From positions 868,001 to 932,000 of the forward strand of contig NZ_MZXW01000016.1 in NCBI RefSeq assembly GCF_004123905.1: a stretch of DNA of 64,000 nt, read 5' to 3'. Positions 53,134 to 62,358 of this stretch are shown here, in pieces. This DNA comes from Bradyrhizobium betae. GTDB lineage: Bacteria; Pseudomonadota; Alphaproteobacteria; Rhizobiales; Xanthobacteraceae. Positions within the stretch are counted from its first letter, which is position 1; each line of letters starts with the position of its first letter. The position numbers were made by a program, and so were the translations under genes. The notes beneath the pieces were generated by a model, which worked only from the letters and a program-made list of their open reading frames with translations, was not told where the DNA came from and ran no database searches.

Positions 53134-54237
53134 ATGTATGTCGCAGTCAAAGGCGGCGAACGCGCCATCGAGAACGCCCATCGCCTGCTCGCCAATGCGC
53201 GGCGCGGCGATCAAAGCGTTGCGGAAGTCTCCCTCGACCAGATATCGGAACAGCTCGGCCTCGCCGTCGATCGCGTCATGAGCGAAGGCTCGCTCTATGA
53301 CCGCGAGCTCGCGGCACTCGCCATCAAGCAGGCGCGCGGCGACCTGATCGAGGCGATCTTCCTGGTCCGCGCCTTCCGCGCCACCCTGCCGCGCTTTGGC
53401 ACGAGCGAGCCCGTGAACACCGGTGCCATGCGGGTGCAGCGGCGGGTGTCCGCGACCTTCAAGGACATTCCGGGCGGTCAGATCCTTGGGCCGACCTTCG
53501 ATTACACGCATCGCCTGCTCGATCCCTCGCTTGGCCAGGGTTTTGTGCCGGAGGCGCCGGCAACAGCGGAAGCCTCGACGGCGCCAACGCCGCGCGTCAC
53601 CGACATTTTGGGGCGCGACGGGCTGATCGAATCCTCGCCGCAAGCCGAAGATGGCGCCAGCGTCGGCGATCTCACCCGCGAGCCGCTGAACTTCCCGGCC
53701 GACCGCGACCTGCGCCTGCAAAACCTCGCGCGCGGTGACGAGGGCTTTCTCCTCGCGATGGGCTACTCCACCCAGCGCGGCTATGGCCGCAATCACCCCT
53801 TCGTCGGCGAGATTCGCTTTGGTGAGGTCGAGGTGGAATTCTTCGCCGAGGACGTCGGCTTCGCCGTGCCGCTCGGCTCGATCGAGCTGACCGAGTGCCA
53901 GATGGTCAACCAGTTCAAGGGCTCCGCGACCGAAGCGCCGTGCTTCACCCGCGGCTACGGCCTCGCCTTCGGCCAGAGCGAGCGCAAGACCATGTCGATG
54001 GCGCTGGTCGATCGCGCGCTGCGCGCCCGCGAACTCGGCGAAGAGGCACTCGCCCCGGCGCAAGATGAAGAATTCGTGATGTCGCATTCGGACAACGTCC
54101 AGGCCACGGGCTTCGTCGAGCATCTGAAGCTGCCGCACTATGTCGACTTCCAGTCCGAGCTCGGCCTGCTCCGCAAGCTGCGCAAGGAATTCGCCGACGC
54201 CAATGCACCCGATGCCATGAAGGAGGCCGCGGAATGA
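53134..54237 (+). CDS. phnI: C-P lyase subunit PhnI (nucleosidase)
   Basis: 367-residue nucleosidase that with G, H and L replaces the adenine of ATP with a phosphonate. The start MYVAVKGGERAIENAHRLLA is typical, as is GEIRFGEVEVEF. Length is close to the E. coli protein. It begins 3 bp after phnH and overlaps phnJ by ATGA. Confidence 0.94.
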   Translation: MYVAVKGGERAIENAHRLLANARRGDQSVAEVSLDQISEQLGLAVDRVMSEGSLYDRELAALAIKQARGDLIEAIFLVRAFRATLPRFGTSEPVNTGAMRVQRRVSATFKDIPGGQILGPTFDYTHRLLDPSLGQGFVPEAPATAEASTAPTPRVTDILGRDGLIESSPQAEDGASVGDLTREPLNFPADRDLRLQNLARGDEGFLLAMGYSTQRGYGRNHPFVGEIRFGEVEVEFFAEDVGFAVPLGSIELTECQMVNQFKGSATEAPCFTRGYGLAFGQSERKTMSMALVDRALRARELGEEALAPAQDEEFVMSHSDNVQATGFVEHLKLPHYVDFQSELGLLRKLRKEFADANAPDAMKEAAE

Positions 54238-55124
54238 ACGCGCCCGCCTACAATTTCGCCTATCTCGACGAACAGACCAAGCGGATGATCCGCCGCGCGA
54301 TCCTGAAGGCGATCGCGATCCCGGGCTATCAGGTGCCGTTTGCCAGCCGTGAAATGCCGATGCCCTATGGCTGGGGTACCGGCGGCGTGCAGGTCACGGC
54401 CGCGATCCTCGGGCCGCAGGACGTGCTCAAGGTGATCGACCAGGGTTCTGACGACACCACCAACGCGATCTCGATCCGCAAATTCTTCGCCAAGACCGCC
54501 GGTGTTGCCACGACGACCGCGACGGAAGACGCGACGGTGATCCAGACCCGTCACCGCATTCCCGAGACGTCGCTGCACGCGAATCAGGTGCTGGTCTATC
54601 AGGTGCCGATTCCGGAACCGCTGCGCTTTCTCGAGCCGCGCGAGACCGAAACGCGGCGCATGCATGCGCTCGCCGAATACGGCCTGATGCATGTCAAGCT
54701 CTACGAGGACATCGCCCGTTTCGGCCACATCGCGACCGCCTATGCCTATCCGGTCAAGGTGAATGCGCGCTACGTGATGGACCCGTCGCCGACGCCGAAA
54801 TTCGACAATCCCAAGATGGACAACAGTCCTGCGCTCCAACTGTTCGGCGCTGGCCGCGAGAAGCGCATCTATGCGATCCCGCCCTACACGAAGGTAGTAT
54901 CGCTCGATTTCGAGGATCATCCCTTCGAGCCGTATCGTTTCAACGCGCCTTGCGCGCTGTGCGCCGCCGAAGACTCCTATCTCGACGAGATCGTCACCGA
55001 CGACAAGGGCGGACGGATGTTCGTCTGCTCCGACACCGATTATTGCGAGGGCCGCCAGGCCGCCGGCCATCACGGCAGCCTCAGCGCCGCGCCGTACAAG
55101 GAGAAGGCGGGCTCTCATGGCTGA
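54234..55124 (+). CDS. phnJ: C-P lyase PhnJ (radical SAM)
   Basis: 296-residue catalytic subunit. The four key Cys are at 240, 243, 265 and 271 (APCALCAAED, FVCSDTDYCEGR), the spacing being that of the Fe-S cluster/thiyl-radical site in PhnJ. It releases methane or another alkane from the ribosyl phosphonate and leaves a ribose cyclic phosphate. Overlaps phnK by 8 bases. Confidence 0.96.
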   Translation: MNAPAYNFAYLDEQTKRMIRRAILKAIAIPGYQVPFASREMPMPYGWGTGGVQVTAAILGPQDVLKVIDQGSDDTTNAISIRKFFAKTAGVATTTATEDATVIQTRHRIPETSLHANQVLVYQVPIPEPLRFLEPRETETRRMHALAEYGLMHVKLYEDIARFGHIATAYAYPVKVNARYVMDPSPTPKFDNPKMDNSPALQLFGAGREKRIYAIPPYTKVVSLDFEDHPFEPYRFNAPCALCAAEDSYLDEIVTDDKGGRMFVCSDTDYCEGRQAAGHHGSLSAAPYKEKAGSHG

Positions 55125-55908
55125 TGCGCTTGAAAACGACCAGCCGCTGCTGGTCGCAACTTCCCTCAGCAAATCCTACGGCCGCATCGCCGCGTGCCGC
55201 GATGTGTCGTTCTCGCTCCATCCCGGCGAAGTGCTGGCGATCGTCGGCGAATCCGGCTCGGGCAAGTCGACGCTGCTCCAGCTCCTGTCCGGCCAGCTCG
55301 CGGCGAGTGGCGGACATGTGTCGTATCGCATGCGTGATGGCGTCACCCGCGATCTTGCCACGCTGGGCGAGGCCGAGCGGCGCTTCCTGTTCCGCACCGA
55401 CTGGGGCTTTGTGCATCAGGATCCCGCTCAGGGCCTGCGCATGGCGGTGTCGGCCGGCGCCAATGTCGGCGAGCGGCTGATGGCGGTGGGCTGGAATCAC
55501 TACGGTCGCATTCGCGAGACCGCGTCCGACTGGCTTGGCCGCGTCGAGATCGACACAGCCCGCATCGACGACGCGCCACGCAGCTATTCCGGCGGCATGC
55601 GCCAGCGCCTCCAGATCGCGCGCAACCTCGTCACCGAGCCGCGGCTGGTGTTCATGGACGAGCCGACCGGCGGTCTCGATGTCTCCGTGCAGGCGCGCCT
55701 GCTCGACCTCCTGCGCAGCCTCGTTGCCGAGCTGAACCTGGCCGTCGTCATCGTCACCCACGACCTCGCGGTCGCGCGGCTGTTGTCGCACCGCGTGATG
55801 GTGATGAAGGGCGGCCGCGTCATCGAGACTGGTCTCACCGACCAGGTGCTCGACGATCCGCGCGAACCTTATACCCAGCTCCTCGTTTCCTCGATTCTGC
55901 CGGCATGA
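55117..55908 (+). CDS. phnK: C-P lyase accessory ATPase PhnK
   Basis: 263-residue ABC-type ATPase that docks on the core complex and does not transport. Walker A GESGSGKS is at residues 44-51, the signature is YSGGMRQRLQIARN, and Walker B is LVFMDEPTGGLD. FRTDWGFVHQDPAQGLRM is a PhnK hallmark. It overlaps phnJ upstream and phnL by four bases. Confidence 0.94.
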   Translation: MADALENDQPLLVATSLSKSYGRIAACRDVSFSLHPGEVLAIVGESGSGKSTLLQLLSGQLAASGGHVSYRMRDGVTRDLATLGEAERRFLFRTDWGFVHQDPAQGLRMAVSAGANVGERLMAVGWNHYGRIRETASDWLGRVEIDTARIDDAPRSYSGGMRQRLQIARNLVTEPRLVFMDEPTGGLDVSVQARLLDLLRSLVAELNLAVVIVTHDLAVARLLSHRVMVMKGGRVIETGLTDQVLDDPREPYTQLLVSSILPA

Positions 55909-56615
55909 GTTCTCCAATGACTGCCATGATCGACATCACCGACGCCAAGAAGACCTTTACGATGCATCTGCAAGGCGGCATCGAATTGCCTGTCGTCAGC
56001 GGCGTCACCTTCCACGTCAACCCGGGCGAATGCGTCGTGCTGTCGGGGCCATCAGGCGCCGGAAAATCGTCGATCCTGAAGATGATTTTTGGCAATTACC
56101 GCTGCGATTCCGGCCGCATCGGCATTCGCCATCGCGACACGCTGATCGATCTCGCCACCGCCGAGCCGCGGCAGGTCCTCAATGTGCGCCGCGCGACCAT
56201 TGGCTATGTCAGCCAGTTCCTGCGCGCGGTGCCGCGCGTTGCGACCATCGACGTCGTTGCCGAGCCGCTGATCGTCAACGGCATGGCCCGCGCCGATGCA
56301 CAGGCGCGTGCCGGCGAGCTGCTGCATCGCCTCAACATCCCCGAGCGGCTCTGGCAGCTTCCGCCCGCGACCTTCTCCGGCGGCGAGCAGCAGCGCGTCA
56401 ACATCGCGCGCGGCTTCATCTCGGATCTGCCGATCCTGCTGCTGGACGAGCCGACCGCCTCGCTCGATGCCGCCAACCGTGCCGTCGTGGTCGCGCTGGT
56501 CGCCGAGAAGAAACGCCGGGGCGTCGCCATGGTCGCCATTGTCCATGACGACGAAATCCGCCATTTGATTGCCGATCGCATCGTCGACGTCACCAGCTTT
56601 GCCGCCGCCGCCTGA
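55905..56615 (+). CDS. phnL: C-P lyase accessory ATPase PhnL
   Basis: 236-residue ABC-type ATPase with Walker A GPSGAGKSS at residues 48-56, FSGGEQQRVNIARGF and Walker B ILLLDEPTASLD. IGYVSQFLRAVPRVATIDVV is a PhnL feature. It acts with PhnK on the C-P lyase complex. ATG 55905 overlaps phnK; an ATG at 55918 is out of frame, and the in-frame ATG at 55920 or 55926 is an alternative. Confidence 0.93.
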   Translation: MSSPMTAMIDITDAKKTFTMHLQGGIELPVVSGVTFHVNPGECVVLSGPSGAGKSSILKMIFGNYRCDSGRIGIRHRDTLIDLATAEPRQVLNVRRATIGYVSQFLRAVPRVATIDVVAEPLIVNGMARADAQARAGELLHRLNIPERLWQLPPATFSGGEQQRVNIARGFISDLPILLLDEPTASLDAANRAVVVALVAEKKRRGVAMVAIVHDDEIRHLIADRIVDVTSFAAAA

Positions 56616-56627
56616 AGGAAGAGGGAC

Positions 56628-57785
56628 ATGAACGCCAAGCCGAAGGAATCCGTGATCGCCAACGCCAGGATCGTGCTGGCGGACCGGGTGATCGAGCAGG
56701 GCTGGCTCGCTCTTGCCGATGGACGCATCGCCGAGATCGGCGAGGGCAGGGCACCCGCCGGCGCGGAGGATACCGGCGGCGACCTCATCATGCCCGGCCT
56801 GATCGAGCTGCACACCGACCATCTCGAAGCGCATTACGTGCCACGTCCAAAAGTGTTCTGGAATCCGGTCGCGGCCGTCATCTCCTATGACGGTCAGCTC
56901 GCGACCTCAGGCATTACCACTGTGTTCGATTCGCTTCGGGTCTGGCGCGATGACGGCGCCGAGGAAGTCGATGGTCGTGCCGGCACGCTCGCCGCCGCGA
57001 TCACCACCGCACGCGATGCCAGCCTGCTGCGCGCCGATCACTTCCTGCATTTGCGCTGCGAAATCCCGATGCCGAGCGTTGTCGAGGAGGCCAAGGAACT
57101 GATCGACCGTCCCGACGTCAAGCTGATGTCGCTGATGGACCATACGCCCGGCCAGCGGCAGTTCCGCGACGAGGTCAAGCTGCGCGATTATTACCGCGGC
57201 AAGGGCGGCGGCAAGACCGATGCCGAGCTCGACGAGCTGTTCGCGAAGCGCTTCGAGTATCAGAGGCTTTATGCTGCGGCCAACATGCGCGAGATCGTGT
57301 CACTGGCGCATCAGTACAGGATTCCGCTCGCCAGCCACGACGACACCACCGAGGAGAACGTGGCGGACGCCCTGCGCGACGGCGTTTCGGTGGCGGAGTT
57401 TCCGACCACGCTGGAAGCCGCGCGCGGCCTGCACCAGGCCGGCATCGGCATCCTGATGGGCGCGCCGAACGTCGTGCGCGGCGGCTCGCACTCGGGCAAC
57501 ATCGCCGCCGTCGATCTCGCCCGTGAGGGCCTGCTCGACATCCTGTCGTCGGACTACATTCCGTCGAGCCTCCTGATGGCCGCGCTGCAATTGCCCGAGC
57601 ATGTGCCCGCGATCAGCCTTCCGGCCGCGGTTCGCACCGTGACCAAGGCGCCGGCCGAGGCGGTTGGCCTCACCGACCGCGGCGAGGTCGCGACCGGCAA
57701 GCGTGCCGATCTGATCCGCGTGCACGTGGCGGGCAGTGTTCCCGTGGTTCGCAGCGTCTGGCGTGAAGGAAACCGCGTCGCATGA
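56628..57785 (+). CDS. phnM: Alpha-D-ribose 1-methylphosphonate 5-triphosphate diphosphatase PhnM
   Basis: 385-residue amidohydrolase that removes pyrophosphate from the triphosphate intermediate. The metal motif is IELHTDHLEAHYVPRP with His62 and Asp64. [27 protein letters not shown] and SSDYIPSSLL follow, as in standard PhnM. It starts after GAAGGAAGAGGGAC, a strong site. It overlaps phnN by four bases. A divergent copy is encoded at 45371-46564. Confidence 0.95.
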   Translation: MNAKPKESVIANARIVLADRVIEQGWLALADGRIAEIGEGRAPAGAEDTGGDLIMPGLIELHTDHLEAHYVPRPKVFWNPVAAVISYDGQLATSGITTVFDSLRVWRDDGAEEVDGRAGTLAAAITTARDASLLRADHFLHLRCEIPMPSVVEEAKELIDRPDVKLMSLMDHTPGQRQFRDEVKLRDYYRGKGGGKTDAELDELFAKRFEYQRLYAAANMREIVSLAHQYRIPLASHDDTTEENVADALRDGVSVAEFPTTLEAARGLHQAGIGILMGAPNVVRGGSHSGNIAAVDLAREGLLDILSSDYIPSSLLMAALQLPEHVPAISLPAAVRTVTKAPAEAVGLTDRGEVATGKRADLIRVHVAGSVPVVRSVWREGNRVA

Positions 57786-58378
57786 GCGAGACCGCGACCA
57801 TGGCCGAGGGCGAGGCAGGCGGGATCGGACCCGGGCGGCTCGTGCTCGTGGTCGGTCCGAGCGGTGCCGGCAAGGACACGCTGTTGCGGCTCGCGCAGGC
57901 GGCTTGCATTGACGACAACGACATCGTCTTCCCGCGCCGCGTCGTGACGCGCGAGTCCTCTGCGGACGAGGATAATATTGCGATGCGTCCCGATGACTTC
58001 CGCCACGCGTGCGAGCACGGCGATTTCGCCGTGCATTGGGAGGCGCACGGACATTCCTACGCGCTACCGCTCGAGATCAACGACGATATCCGCGCCGGGC
58101 GCGCGGTCGTCGCCAATGTCTCGCGCACGGTGATCGGCGCGCTGCGCCAGGCCTATGCCAACGTCGTGGTGGTCGCGATCACGGCGCCGCCCGACGTGCT
58201 GGCGCAGCGGCTGGCCGCTCGCGCCCGGCACAGCGACGGCAATATCGCCGATCGCCTCACACGCAGCGTCAACGACGCGTCGGCGAGCGCCGATGTCACC
58301 ATCCTCAACGCGGGCAGCGCGGACTATCACGGTCGCCACCTCCTGCGTGTGATCAGGAACGAAGGCTGGCACGAATAG
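57782..58378 (+). CDS. phnN: Ribose 1,5-bisphosphate phosphokinase PhnN
   Basis: 198-residue kinase of the guanylate-kinase-like fold that makes PRPP from ribose 1,5-bisphosphate. The P-loop GPSGAGKD is at residues 25-32, and the RRVVTRESSADEDN segment follows. It overlaps phnM by four bases. The substrate requires prior opening of the cyclic phosphate, for which no PhnP is encoded in the window. Confidence 0.93.
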   Translation: MSETATMAEGEAGGIGPGRLVLVVGPSGAGKDTLLRLAQAACIDDNDIVFPRRVVTRESSADEDNIAMRPDDFRHACEHGDFAVHWEAHGHSYALPLEINDDIRAGRAVVANVSRTVIGALRQAYANVVVVAITAPPDVLAQRLAARARHSDGNIADRLTRSVNDASASADVTILNAGSADYHGRHLLRVIRNEGWHE

Positions 58379-58441
58379 AGCGTTTTCAAGCGAAGTGGAT
58401 ACCGGTTCGCGTCAAGAAAACGCGTCAAGACAAGAGTCTAG
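58377..58441. repeat. Dispersed rhizobial repeat, family D
   Basis: Contains AGCGTTTTCAAGCGAAGTGG, then ATACCGGTTCGCGTCAAG and AAAACGCGTCAAGACAAGAG. This element is widespread after genes in rhizobia. It starts at the phnN stop and runs to just before the PPOX gene's ribosome site. Confidence 0.7.
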
Positions 58442-58463
58442 CCGGCGCAACAAGGAGAACGGA

Positions 58464-59075
58464 ATGTCGGTGATTGAAACGGTCGAGCAGCTCGAAGCCA
58501 TCTACGGCGTCACCAACGACGCCTCGACCGTGAAAGTCGCCGACCACGTCACGCCGCTCTATCGCATCTTCATCGAGAAGGCGCCGTTCGCCGCGTTAGC
58601 CACCATCGGGCCCGAGGGCATCGATTGCTCGCCGCGCGGCGATCTCCCCGGCTTCGTCCGCATCCACGATCCCAACACGCTGATGCTGCCGGACCGTCGC
58701 GGCAACAACCGGGTCGATTCCTTGCGCAACATCGTGCGCGATCCCAGGGTGTCGCTGATGTTTTTGATCCCCGGTTCCGGCAATGCGGTGCGGGCCAACG
58801 GCCGCGCGCATCTCTCGGTCGATCCAGAGCTGCTGGCTTCGTTCCAGGTCGAAGGCAAGGCGCCGCGCAGTGTCATGGTGATGAACGTCGAAGAGATCTA
58901 CTTCCAGTGCGCCCGCGCCATCGTCCGCTCCGACCTCTGGAATCCCGACAAGCGGATCGATCCCAAGACCTTGCCGACGCCCGGCCAGATCCTCGCCGAG
59001 ATGAGCGAGAACAAGGTCGGTGGCGCGGAGTATGATCGCGCCTGGCCGGAGCGGGCAGCAGCGACGATGTGGTGA
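58464..59075 (+). CDS. Pyridoxamine-5'-phosphate oxidase-like FMN protein
   Basis: 203-residue split-barrel flavoprotein of the pyridoxamine 5'-phosphate oxidase superfamily. It resembles the group with AALATIGPEGIDCSPRGDLPG, DRRGNNRVDSLRNIVRDPRV and LIPGSGNAVRANGRA. It is not a true PdxH. SD AAGGAG before ATG 58464 fixes the start over the in-frame extension to 58395, which would run through a repeat. It may be expressed with the phn genes but the repeat separates them. Function unknown. Confidence 0.85.
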   Translation: MSVIETVEQLEAIYGVTNDASTVKVADHVTPLYRIFIEKAPFAALATIGPEGIDCSPRGDLPGFVRIHDPNTLMLPDRRGNNRVDSLRNIVRDPRVSLMFLIPGSGNAVRANGRAHLSVDPELLASFQVEGKAPRSVMVMNVEEIYFQCARAIVRSDLWNPDKRIDPKTLPTPGQILAEMSENKVGGAEYDRAWPERAAATMW

Positions 59076-59093
59076 GCGTCCGCTCTCTCGTCT

Positions 59094-59233
59094 CCCTCGC
59101 CCCGCACTTGCGCGGAGAGGGCGGGGAGAGGGGCCTCTCTCGACATTTGAGATCGCCGTGGGACCTGTACCCCCTCACCCGTCGCGCTCTACGAGCGCGT
59201 CGACCTCTCCCCGCAAGCGGGGCGAGGTAAGAG
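59094..59233. repeat. Palindromic intergenic repeat, GC-rich family A (copy 4)
   Basis: Begins CCTCGCCCCGC, has the same inner spacing as copy 1 with CCCCCTCACCC, and ends CCTCTCCCCGC(AAGC)GGGGCGAGG. It lies between convergent genes (PPOX and SDR), after both stop codons. Confidence 0.75.
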
Positions 59234-59246
59234 GGCCTCACGCCCT

Positions 59247-59978
59247 CTAATTAAACGCCATCCCGCCGCTCAGCGCGACCGTCTGCCCGGTCATGTAGGC
59301 ATTGTCGACCAGCAGCATCACCGCTTTCGCCACCTCGTCCGCCGTGCCGAAGCGGCCGAGCGGGATGCGGCTGATGAGTTGCGGCTGGCCGCTCATCATG
59401 TCGGTCTCGATCAGCGACGGCGCCACGGCATTGACGGTGATGCCCTCCTTCACCAGCCGCGCCGCATAGCCGCGCGTCAGGCCCTCCATGCCGGCCTTCG
59501 ACGCATTGTAGTGCGGCCCGATCGATCCGGCCCCGCGCGCGGCACCCGAGGAGATGTTGACGATCCGGCCCCATTTCCTTGACCGCATCGACGGTAGCGC
59601 CGCCTGCGTGCACAGGAACACGGATTTCAGATTGACCAGCATGGTGCGGTCGAAATCGTCTTCGGTGAGGTCGTCGATGCCGCGCGTGATCGCGATGCCG
59701 GCATTGTTGACGAGGATATCGATGGGGCCGAGCCCGGCCGTGACGCGCTCCACCATATCAGCCACGGCCTCCCGCTGCGAGACGTCGGCGGCGACGACGA
59801 TGGCACGACCGCCCTGCTTGACGATCTCGCCCGCGAGCTGCTCGGCCTGTCCGATCTGCTCGCGGCAGTTGATCGCTACGGCTGCGCCTGCTCCGGCCAA
59901 CGCGCGACAGACGGCAGCACCAATCCCGCGCGAGCCGCCGGTGACGAGCGCCGTGCGCCCTTTCAGATCATCCGCCAT
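59247..59978 (-). CDS. Short-chain dehydrogenase/reductase (FabG-like)
   Basis: 243-residue SDR. The cofactor motif is TALVTGGSRGIGAAV (residues 9-23), NNAG is intact, and the active-site SSGAARGAGSIGPHYNASKAG has the Ser, Tyr and Lys. The end MTGQTVALSGGMAFN is typical of FabG-like proteins. The substrate is unknown; no fatty acid genes are near. Its ATG is at 59978 with a GGAGGTCGAGAC site upstream. Confidence 0.9.
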   Translation of the reverse strand: MADDLKGRTALVTGGSRGIGAAVCRALAGAGAAVAINCREQIGQAEQLAGEIVKQGGRAIVVAADVSQREAVADMVERVTAGLGPIDILVNNAGIAITRGIDDLTEDDFDRTMLVNLKSVFLCTQAALPSMRSRKWGRIVNISSGAARGAGSIGPHYNASKAGMEGLTRGYAARLVKEGITVNAVAPSLIETDMMSGQPQLISRIPLGRFGTADEVAKAVMLLVDNAYMTGQTVALSGGMAFN

Positions 59979-60372
59979 GTCTCGACCTCCCGGTTTGCCT
60001 GCTTTGTGGCTGCTGGAAGCCTATCATGCCGCCCGCACGCCCGTGTTGAACTCATCGCGAGATGAATCCGACTGTCAGTGCTTGCGGCGGGAGAAACGCC
60101 CCAGTGCGTCGCTCCCAAATATGGATAGCCATTTCATTGACCGAACGCGCCTTTCGCCCGATATTCGCAGGCCACGAAACTGCTCCTTGAGCTTGAAGCC
60201 GCAATATGAGAACCGATCACCAGCGTAACCCGAGCGACATGCATGCGTGCATGACGCGGCGCTGTTTCTCGGCGGCCACCGGCGCCTGTTGTTGTTGCTG
60301 ATCGCGTCCTAGCAACCTCCCGCACCACAAATCCCACGACAGGAACGCCGACACTTCGGCGAACGAGCAGTC
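59979..60372. other. Intergenic region between divergent SDR and small-protein genes
   Basis: 394 bp. No protein-coding frame with support, no repeat family member and no convincing Pho box. It should contain the promoters of both flanking genes. Confidence 0.6.
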
Positions 60373-60594
60373 ATGTCCCAAGCCCAGTCCAACGCCTACA
60401 TCATCGAAATCCAGGACCGCGCCGCCGGCATCGTCACAAGGGATGAGCGCGGCTTTCGCTTTTTCTCCTCGGAGCGTCTGTTCGACAGCCTCGAAGGCCG
60501 CCAGTTCCGCACGGCGCGCGAGGCCGAGCGCGCCGCACGCGCCCTGCTCTCCGGGAAGGGCCGGCGCGCAAATTCCCAAGTCTTCGCCAACTGA
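60373..60594 (+). CDS. Small conserved protein upstream of sulfonate-type binding protein
   Basis: 73-residue basic protein, no signal peptide, no known domain. It has YIIEIQDRAAGIVTRDERGF and an Ala/Arg-rich helix EAERAARALLSGKGRR. The frame has alphaproteobacterial codon use and ends 17 bp before the ssuA-like gene, with which it is likely co-transcribed. Confidence 0.7.
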   Translation: MSQAQSNAYIIEIQDRAAGIVTRDERGFRFFSSERLFDSLEGRQFRTAREAERAARALLSGKGRRANSQVFAN

Positions 60595-60611
60595 AACCGG
60601 AGGACCACGAT

Positions 60612-61565
60612 ATGATCACTAGACGTCACGTGCTCGCAACGACGCTTCTGCTGGCGACGGCCCTTGCCGTGCCCGCTTATGCCGAGGACAAGCCGGCGGA
60701 GATCCGCATCGGCACGCAGAAGGGCGGCTTCTTCCCGGCGGTGCGCCAACGCCAGACGCTCGAAAATGCCTTCAAGCCGCTCGGCATCGAGATCAAGTGG
60801 ATCGACTTCCAGTTCGGCCCGCCGTTGCTGGAGGCCATCAATGTCGGCAGTGTCGATTTCGGATATGTCGGCGATTCCCCGCCGATCTTCGCGCAGGCCG
60901 GCGGCGCAAAGATCAAATACGTCGCGGCGGTGAAATCGGAGGGCAACACCCAGGCGATCGTCGTGCCGAAGGACTCGCCGATTCACGCGCTCGCAGACCT
61001 CAAGGGCAAGCGCGTTGCCTTCGGCAAGGGATCGAGTGCGCACAATCTCCTCGTCGCGGCGCTCGAGAAGGCCGGCCTGTCCTGGTCCGACATCACGCCG
61101 GCGCCGCTGGCACCGGCCGACGCGACTGCGGCCTTCGTGAAAGGGTCGGTCGATGCCTGGTCGATTTGGGACCCGTATCTGGCGTTGGCCGAACTGAAGG
61201 AGAACGCACGCGTTCTCGTCTTCGACAAGGACGTACACAAGCCGAACGCCTATTACATCGCCAACACGGATTTCGTCGAAAAGTATCCTTCGTTGGTCGC
61301 AAAGCTCAACACGACCTTCGCCTCCGAAGGCGTGTGGGCGAACTCGCACCACGAGGAGGTCGCGAAGGCGCAGTCCGAGGCGACCGGTGTGGACATCGAA
61401 GCTGTCCGCCGCTTCGTGAATCGGTCGAGCTACAGCGTGGTGCCGCTCGACGCCGAGGTGATCAAGACCCAGCAGGCCGTTGCCGACCGCTTCGCCAAGC
61501 TCGGTCTCATCCCCAAACCGGTCAGCGTCTCCGACATCATCTGGAAGTGGACGCCGGGGTCCTGA
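60612..61565 (+). CDS. Aliphatic sulfonate-type ABC binding protein (SsuA-like)
   Basis: 317-residue periplasmic protein. The signal peptide is residues 1-24 (ends AYAED). The SsuA-type pattern IRIGTQKGGFFPAVRQRQTL, VGSVDFGYVGDSPPIFAQA and KGKRVAFGKGSSAHNLL is clear, and the last part has WKWTPGS. It would bind alkanesulfonates or related sulfur compounds. No matching permease or ATPase gene is next to it, so it may share subunits encoded elsewhere. Confidence 0.87.
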   Translation: MITRRHVLATTLLLATALAVPAYAEDKPAEIRIGTQKGGFFPAVRQRQTLENAFKPLGIEIKWIDFQFGPPLLEAINVGSVDFGYVGDSPPIFAQAGGAKIKYVAAVKSEGNTQAIVVPKDSPIHALADLKGKRVAFGKGSSAHNLLVAALEKAGLSWSDITPAPLAPADATAAFVKGSVDAWSIWDPYLALAELKENARVLVFDKDVHKPNAYYIANTDFVEKYPSLVAKLNTTFASEGVWANSHHEEVAKAQSEATGVDIEAVRRFVNRSSYSVVPLDAEVIKTQQAVADRFAKLGLIPKPVSVSDIIWKWTPGS

Positions 61566-61571
61566 AGCGGC

Positions 61572-62354
61572 TCACCCCTTCAGCGCCGCAAGCAACTCGT
61601 CCGGGCGTTCGGCCATGATCATGTGGCCCGCGCCCGGCACGACGACGGTCTTTGCGTGCGGGATCGCCGCCGCAAGCGCCTTGCCCGCCTTTGCCGGTGT
61701 CATCATGTCGCGCTCGCCGAGGATGAGGGTGACAGGCACCTTGACGGTCGCAGCAGCACTCAGCGCATTCGCGTAAGCGTTGCAGGCGGACAGATCCCGG
61801 AACAGCACGCCCGGCTCGCAAGCTTGAAGCACGGCTTGCGCGCCGCCATGCATCCACAGCCCCGGCGCGAGGCTGCCGCCGAGCTCGGCGTTGAAGCCGA
61901 GGCCCCAGATCGACACCATGTCGTTTGCGTCCTGCTCGTTGGCTTCGGCTGCCTTCAGCAGATCCGGGCCGACGGTCATGGTTGCGGCGGTGCCGATCAG
62001 GCTCAGCGCGGAGACCTTGTCGGGGTGTCGTGCGGCCGTCTCCAGCGAGATCAGCGATCCCATGGAATGGCCGATCAGATGTGCCTTCGCCACGCCGGCC
62101 GCTTCCAGCAGCGTCGCGGTCCAGTCAGCCATCTCTGCGATGCTGCCGAGTGAAGGCCCGGCCGAGCGGCCGTGGCCGGGCAAATCAGGCGCCAGCACGC
62201 CAAAGCCGTGATGCGCAAACCAGCGCGTGTGCAGCGCCCAGGTCGAACGATCGAAGCCGGCGCCATGGAGGAAGACGGCCGTGGGCAGGGACTTGTCGAA
62301 CTCACGGCCGCCGGTCGCGACAAACACATCAGTGCCGTTGACGGAAAGCTTCAT
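61572..62354 (-). CDS. Alpha/beta hydrolase
   Basis: 260-residue soluble hydrolase. The oxyanion segment is FLHGAGFDRSTW; the nucleophile is Ser97 in LIGHSMGSL; the Asp is in LILGERDMMTP and the His in GAGHMIMAERP. The start is ATG 62354, close to the end of the O-acetylhomoserine sulfhydrylase gene (62359), so the two are coupled. A longer frame to 62483 lies inside that gene and is rejected. The substrate is unknown. Confidence 0.88.
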   Translation of the reverse strand: MKLSVNGTDVFVATGGREFDKSLPTAVFLHGAGFDRSTWALHTRWFAHHGFGVLAPDLPGHGRSAGPSLGSIAEMADWTATLLEAAGVAKAHLIGHSMGSLISLETAARHPDKVSALSLIGTAATMTVGPDLLKAAEANEQDANDMVSIWGLGFNAELGGSLAPGLWMHGGAQAVLQACEPGVLFRDLSACNAYANALSAAATVKVPVTLILGERDMMTPAKAGKALAAAIPHAKTVVVPGAGHMIMAERPDELLAALKG

Positions 62355-62358
62355 GGCG

